Part shown: positions 61,314 to 64,000 of the stretch, piece after piece
Layout of the letters: every line of letters begins with the position of its first letter
How positions within the stretch are numbered: the stretch's first letter is position 1
DNA from: Caulobacter zeae
Lineage (GTDB): Bacteria; Pseudomonadota; Alphaproteobacteria; Caulobacterales; Caulobacteraceae
Direction of reading: 5' to 3'
Length of the DNA: 64,000 bases
Assembly (NCBI RefSeq): GCF_002858925.1
Contig: NZ_PJRS01000018.1
Location: forward strand, 62,001-126,000
Notes under the pieces: model-generated
The model's database searches: none
Told to the model about the DNA's origin: nothing
The model's input: only the letters and a program-made list of their open reading frames with translations
Made by a program: the position numbers and the translations under genes

Positions 61314-62056
61314 TGGCCTACGACCAGACCGACGCCGCGCCGACCCTGGCGGCGCGGCTGGACGCCGAACTGCGCGACGCCCATCCGCTGGCCATCCTGC
61401 GCAAGGCCTACGAAACCTTCGGCGACAAGCTGGCCCTGGTCAGCTCGTTCGGCGCGGAATCGGCGGTGCTGCTGCACTTGGCCAGCCAGGTTTCCAAGGA
61501 CATTCCGGTGCTGTTCCTCGACACCGGCATGCTGTTCGGCCAGACCCTCGACTACCGCAAGAGCCTGGCCGCCGAGCTTGGCCTGACCGACGTGCGCGAC
61601 CTGCGGCCGGCCTTCGCCGACCTGGCGGTGACCGATCCGCGGTCGGACCTGTGGCGCACCGACACCGACGCCTGCTGCCACATCCGCAAGGTGCTGCCGC
61701 TGGATCGCGCCATTGCGGACTTCTCGGCCTGGTGCACCGGCCGTAAGCGCTTTCACGGCGGCGACCGGCTGCGACTGGCCGTGGTCGAGGACGCCGACGG
61801 CCAGCTGAAGTTCAATCCGCTGGCCAACTGGAGCAAGGCCGAGCTCGACGCCTATGTCGCCGAGCACCAGCTTCCTGCCCACCCGCTGGTCGCACAAGGC
61901 TTTCCGTCGATCGGCTGCTGGCCGTGCACCAAGCCGGTCGACGACCCCAACGCCGACGTCCGCGCCGGCCGCTGGCAGGGCCAGGACAAGACCGAGTGCG
62001 GCATCCACGTCGCTCGCGCGCCGGGCGTCGCCCCGAACGTCGGCGGCGACATCTAG
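61313..62056 (+). CDS. cysH: Adenylylsulfate (APS) reductase
   Basis: 247 residues, thioredoxin-dependent. It has the [4Fe-4S] cysteines Cys121-Cys122 (DACCHIRK) and Cys202/Cys205 (GCWPC) plus catalytic Cys229 (ECGIH). The cluster cysteines identify APS rather than PAPS reductase, so sulfate goes through APS directly to sulfite. One-base overlap with the DUF934 gene. Last gene of the operon. Confidence 0.9.
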   Translation: MAYDQTDAAPTLAARLDAELRDAHPLAILRKAYETFGDKLALVSSFGAESAVLLHLASQVSKDIPVLFLDTGMLFGQTLDYRKSLAAELGLTDVRDLRPAFADLAVTDPRSDLWRTDTDACCHIRKVLPLDRAIADFSAWCTGRKRFHGGDRLRLAVVEDADGQLKFNPLANWSKAELDAYVAEHQLPAHPLVAQGFPSIGCWPCTKPVDDPNADVRAGRWQGQDKTECGIHVARAPGVAPNVGGDI

Positions 62057-62068
62057 TCTCTGGCGGGC

Positions 62069-63499
62069 TCAGTCCTGGGACGAGAACCCCTTGCGGGTCA
62101 TCTTGCCCCAGCCCTGGGCGCCGGTCAGGAACTGCCACGTCCCGCGCAGCCGCCAGAAGTTGTTGATCTGGCGATAGCCGAAGTTCTCCAGGATCGCCGC
62201 GCCCATCAGCACGGCCAGGCTGCGGGCGTTGGGAAAGCGGCGCAGCTCCGTCTCTTCCAGGGCCAGCGCGCCGACGCTGATGACGATGCCGAAACCGAAG
62301 GTCACCGCCAGCAGGGCCCAGAGGTATTCGACGTCGAGCACTCCCAGCAGCCAGAAGGCCGGGATCAGCACGTAGCCGAAGATCTCGATCAGCGGTCCCA
62401 GTACGTCGACCACCAGTATGTGCCCGAAACCGACGACGCCGATCCGCCCATAGCGCGGGTTCAGGATCATGTCGCGATGGCGGAAGAAGGTCTCCAGCGC
62501 TCCGCGATGCCAGCGCGCCCGTTGTCGTGACAGCACGGCCATGGTTTCCGGCGCCTCGGTCCAGCACACGGGTTCGGGCGTGAAGGCCACGCGATACGGC
62601 TTGCGCAGGCGGCGGTAGTGCTTGTGCAGCTTGACCACCAGTTCCATGTCCTCGCCGACGGTGCCGTGGCTGTAGCCGCCGACGTCCAGCACCGCCTGGC
62701 GCCGGAAGAGGCCGAAGGCGCCGGAGATGATGGTCAGGGTCGAGATGCGGCTCCAGGCCAGCCGAGCCATCAGGAAGGCGCGCAGGTACTCGATGGTCTG
62801 CAGGCGGGCCAGCATGTTCCTGGGCACGCCCACCTCGACCACCCGGCCGAACGAGATCTTGCAGCCGTTGGCGATGCGGATGGTGCCGCCCACGGCCACG
62901 GTGCGTTCAGGGTCTTCCACGAAAGGCGCGACGGCGCGCAGCAGGGCGTCGACCTCCAGCAGGCTGTCGGCGTCCATCGAGCAGACGATGGGCGAGCGCG
63001 ACAGGTTGATGGCCGCGTTCAGGGCGTCGGCCTTGCCGCCGTTCTCCTTGTCGACGACCAGCAGGCGCGGCTGGTTGGCGGCGGCGTAGAGGCCGCGGAT
63101 CCTCTGGCAAGGGGCGGCGAGGTCGTAGTGCCGCTCGACCGGGTGCAGCTCGAAGGCGTCTACCAGCACCTGCAACGTCTCGTCCTTGGAGCCGTCGTTG
63201 ACCACCACGACCTCGAAGTGGGGGTACTGCAAGGCCAGCAGCGACCTGACGCTCTCCACGATGGTCAGGGCCTCGTTGTAGGCCGGCGCCATCAGGGTGA
63301 TCGGCGGGGCGGCCTCCGCGTATCGACGCCACAGCAGGGCGGCCTGGTTGACCGGCGGCGCCTGCGAGAGCGCCCGGGCGGCCAGCAGGAGCTGGTAGAG
63401 GTAGAGCGCGTTCTGGGCCAGGCCGGTGGCGATCACGGCCCAGGCGATGGCTTCGGCGAAGCGGACGACGGCGAGGGCGAGGGTTTCCAGTTCGGGCAT
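62069..63499 (-). CDS. Processive family-2 glycosyltransferase, membrane-bound
   Basis: 476 residues. An N-terminal membrane helix, a GT2 catalytic domain with NDGSKDET, DADS near 176, GED near 275 and Q-x-x-R-W in RQRARW, and several C-terminal membrane helices. This layout (catalytic domain between helices) is typical of polysaccharide synthases such as cellulose or N-acetylglucosamine polymer synthases. Its start lies 3 bases after the HEAT-repeat gene, so the two are one operon; the polymer is unknown. Confidence 0.85.
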   Translation of the reverse strand: MPELETLALAVVRFAEAIAWAVIATGLAQNALYLYQLLLAARALSQAPPVNQAALLWRRYAEAAPPITLMAPAYNEALTIVESVRSLLALQYPHFEVVVVNDGSKDETLQVLVDAFELHPVERHYDLAAPCQRIRGLYAAANQPRLLVVDKENGGKADALNAAINLSRSPIVCSMDADSLLEVDALLRAVAPFVEDPERTVAVGGTIRIANGCKISFGRVVEVGVPRNMLARLQTIEYLRAFLMARLAWSRISTLTIISGAFGLFRRQAVLDVGGYSHGTVGEDMELVVKLHKHYRRLRKPYRVAFTPEPVCWTEAPETMAVLSRQRARWHRGALETFFRHRDMILNPRYGRIGVVGFGHILVVDVLGPLIEIFGYVLIPAFWLLGVLDVEYLWALLAVTFGFGIVISVGALALEETELRRFPNARSLAVLMGAAILENFGYRQINNFWRLRGTWQFLTGAQGWGKMTRKGFSSQD

Positions 63500-63502
63500 C
63501 GC

Positions 63503-64000
63503 CTAGGCGCCTTCCGCCAGGGCGCGCTCGGCGGCGCGTTGCGCGATCGGCCGGGCGTCGTCGGCCGCGGCGGCTTCCAGCAGCCCGCGACCGGCCTTGC
63601 CCAGTCTGCCTAGGGCGTCGCCCGCCCGAAAGCGCACCCACCACTCGGGATCGTCGAGCAGGGGAGCGAGCGTCGGGGCCAGGCGGACCAGGCCCGCCGC
63701 GCCGACGGCTTCCGCGGCCGCCGAGCGGACGGTCCAGGTCGGGTCGGCGAGGGCGCCGGCCAAGGTTTCTGCGGCCGCCGGATGCTGAAGGCGGCCAAGA
63801 CCCCGCACGGCGGCCGTACGGACATCCGGATCCGGGTCGGTCGCCGCCGCGGCCAGCGCCGGCACGGCCTCGTAGGCGCCGGAGCGTCCGAGGGCGTCCA
63901 GCAACACGGCCCGCATCAACGGCGTAAGATCCTGTCGGCCAAGGGCGAGAAGTCCTTCCCCGGGCGCGCCGGCAACCGCCTGCCGCATCACCTCGGCGAA
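63503..64000 (-). CDS. HEAT-repeat protein, C-terminal part, cut by window edge
   Basis: The frame enters from the right edge and ends at 63503, 165 residues visible. The sequence consists of HEAT/PBS-lyase-like repeats of about 31 residues (DPDPDVRTAAVRGLGRLQHP, DPTWTVRSAAAEAVGAAG, DPEWWVRFRAGDALGRLGK). These form protein-binding solenoids. Adjacent to a polysaccharide synthase, as commonly seen with scaffold proteins. The true start lies beyond the window; internal GTG or ATG codons near 63990 are not needed. Confidence 0.75.
   Translation of the reverse strand, partial: FAEVMRQAVAGAPGEGLLALGRQDLTPLMRAVLLDALGRSGAYEAVPALAAAATDPDPDVRTAAVRGLGRLQHPAAAETLAGALADPTWTVRSAAAEAVGAAGLVRLAPTLAPLLDDPEWWVRFRAGDALGRLGKAGRGLLEAAAADDARPIAQRAAERALAEGA

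Overview
The DNA is uniformly GC-rich with Caulobacterales-like gene content: alpha-type cys operons, a TamA/TamB pair, an arginine succinyltransferase (ast) operon, pectin lyases, and short dispersed palindromes of the kind common in Caulobacter-like genomes. I infer a Caulobacter-like alphaproteobacterial chromosome. No phage gene, transposase, CRISPR array or rRNA is visible. Genes are tightly packed, many starting inside the stop codon of the gene before (ATGA/GTGA/TTGA overlaps), and several starts are TTG or GTG.

Layout. 0-2.4 kb: end of an unknown gene and a polar amino-acid ABC importer. 2.6-8.1 kb: membrane M48 peptidase, FabH-like ketosynthase, small outer-membrane protein, DUF805 protein, fatty-acid-hydroxylase-type enzyme. 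8.1-11.4 kb: two-gene pectin operon (PL22 and PL11 lyases) with a 17-bp perfect palindrome upstream. 11.75-14.5 kb: cysT-cysW-cysA sulfate importer without a binding-protein gene. 14.6-19.3 kb: SPFH protein, then the ATP-grasp / alpha-E / transglutaminase operon, whose last protein ends in polyglutamine. 19.5-25.5 kb: tamA-tamB. 25.7-31.3 kb: M20 hydrolase, astA, astD, astB and an acetyltransferase.

31.3-50.0 kb is the notable region: about 19 genes in three leftward operons plus two short rightward ones. It encodes three PuuE-like (polysaccharide-deacetylase superfamily) amidohydrolases, an amidase, a LeuC/LeuD-type hydratase coupled to an isocitrate-lyase/PEP-mutase family lyase, glutaryl-CoA dehydrogenase, an atypical crotonase, an acyl-CoA ligase, an MmgE/PrpD protein, two CaiB/BaiF CoA-transferases, an acyl-CoA dehydrogenase, a MaoC hydratase, a CitE-type lyase, a RedY-like protein and an SDR. 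Together they look like a pathway that opens a cyclic imide or ureide, removes nitrogen, and cleaves the resulting branched dicarboxylate to central metabolites. The substrate is inferred, not shown; a substituted maleimide or succinimide is my leading idea.

50-57.7 kb: lipoprotein, medium-chain reductase, GPH-type transporter, two tandem tRNA-Lys(CUU) genes, Hpt protein, AraC regulator divergent from a siderophore-interacting-type flavoreductase, chorismate mutase, LysR regulator. 57.9-62.1 kb: assimilatory sulfate reduction (siroheme methyltransferase, DUF2849, sulfite reductase, DUF934, APS reductase), functionally linked to the importer at 12 kb. 62.1-64 kb: processive glycosyltransferase and a HEAT-repeat protein cut by the window edge.
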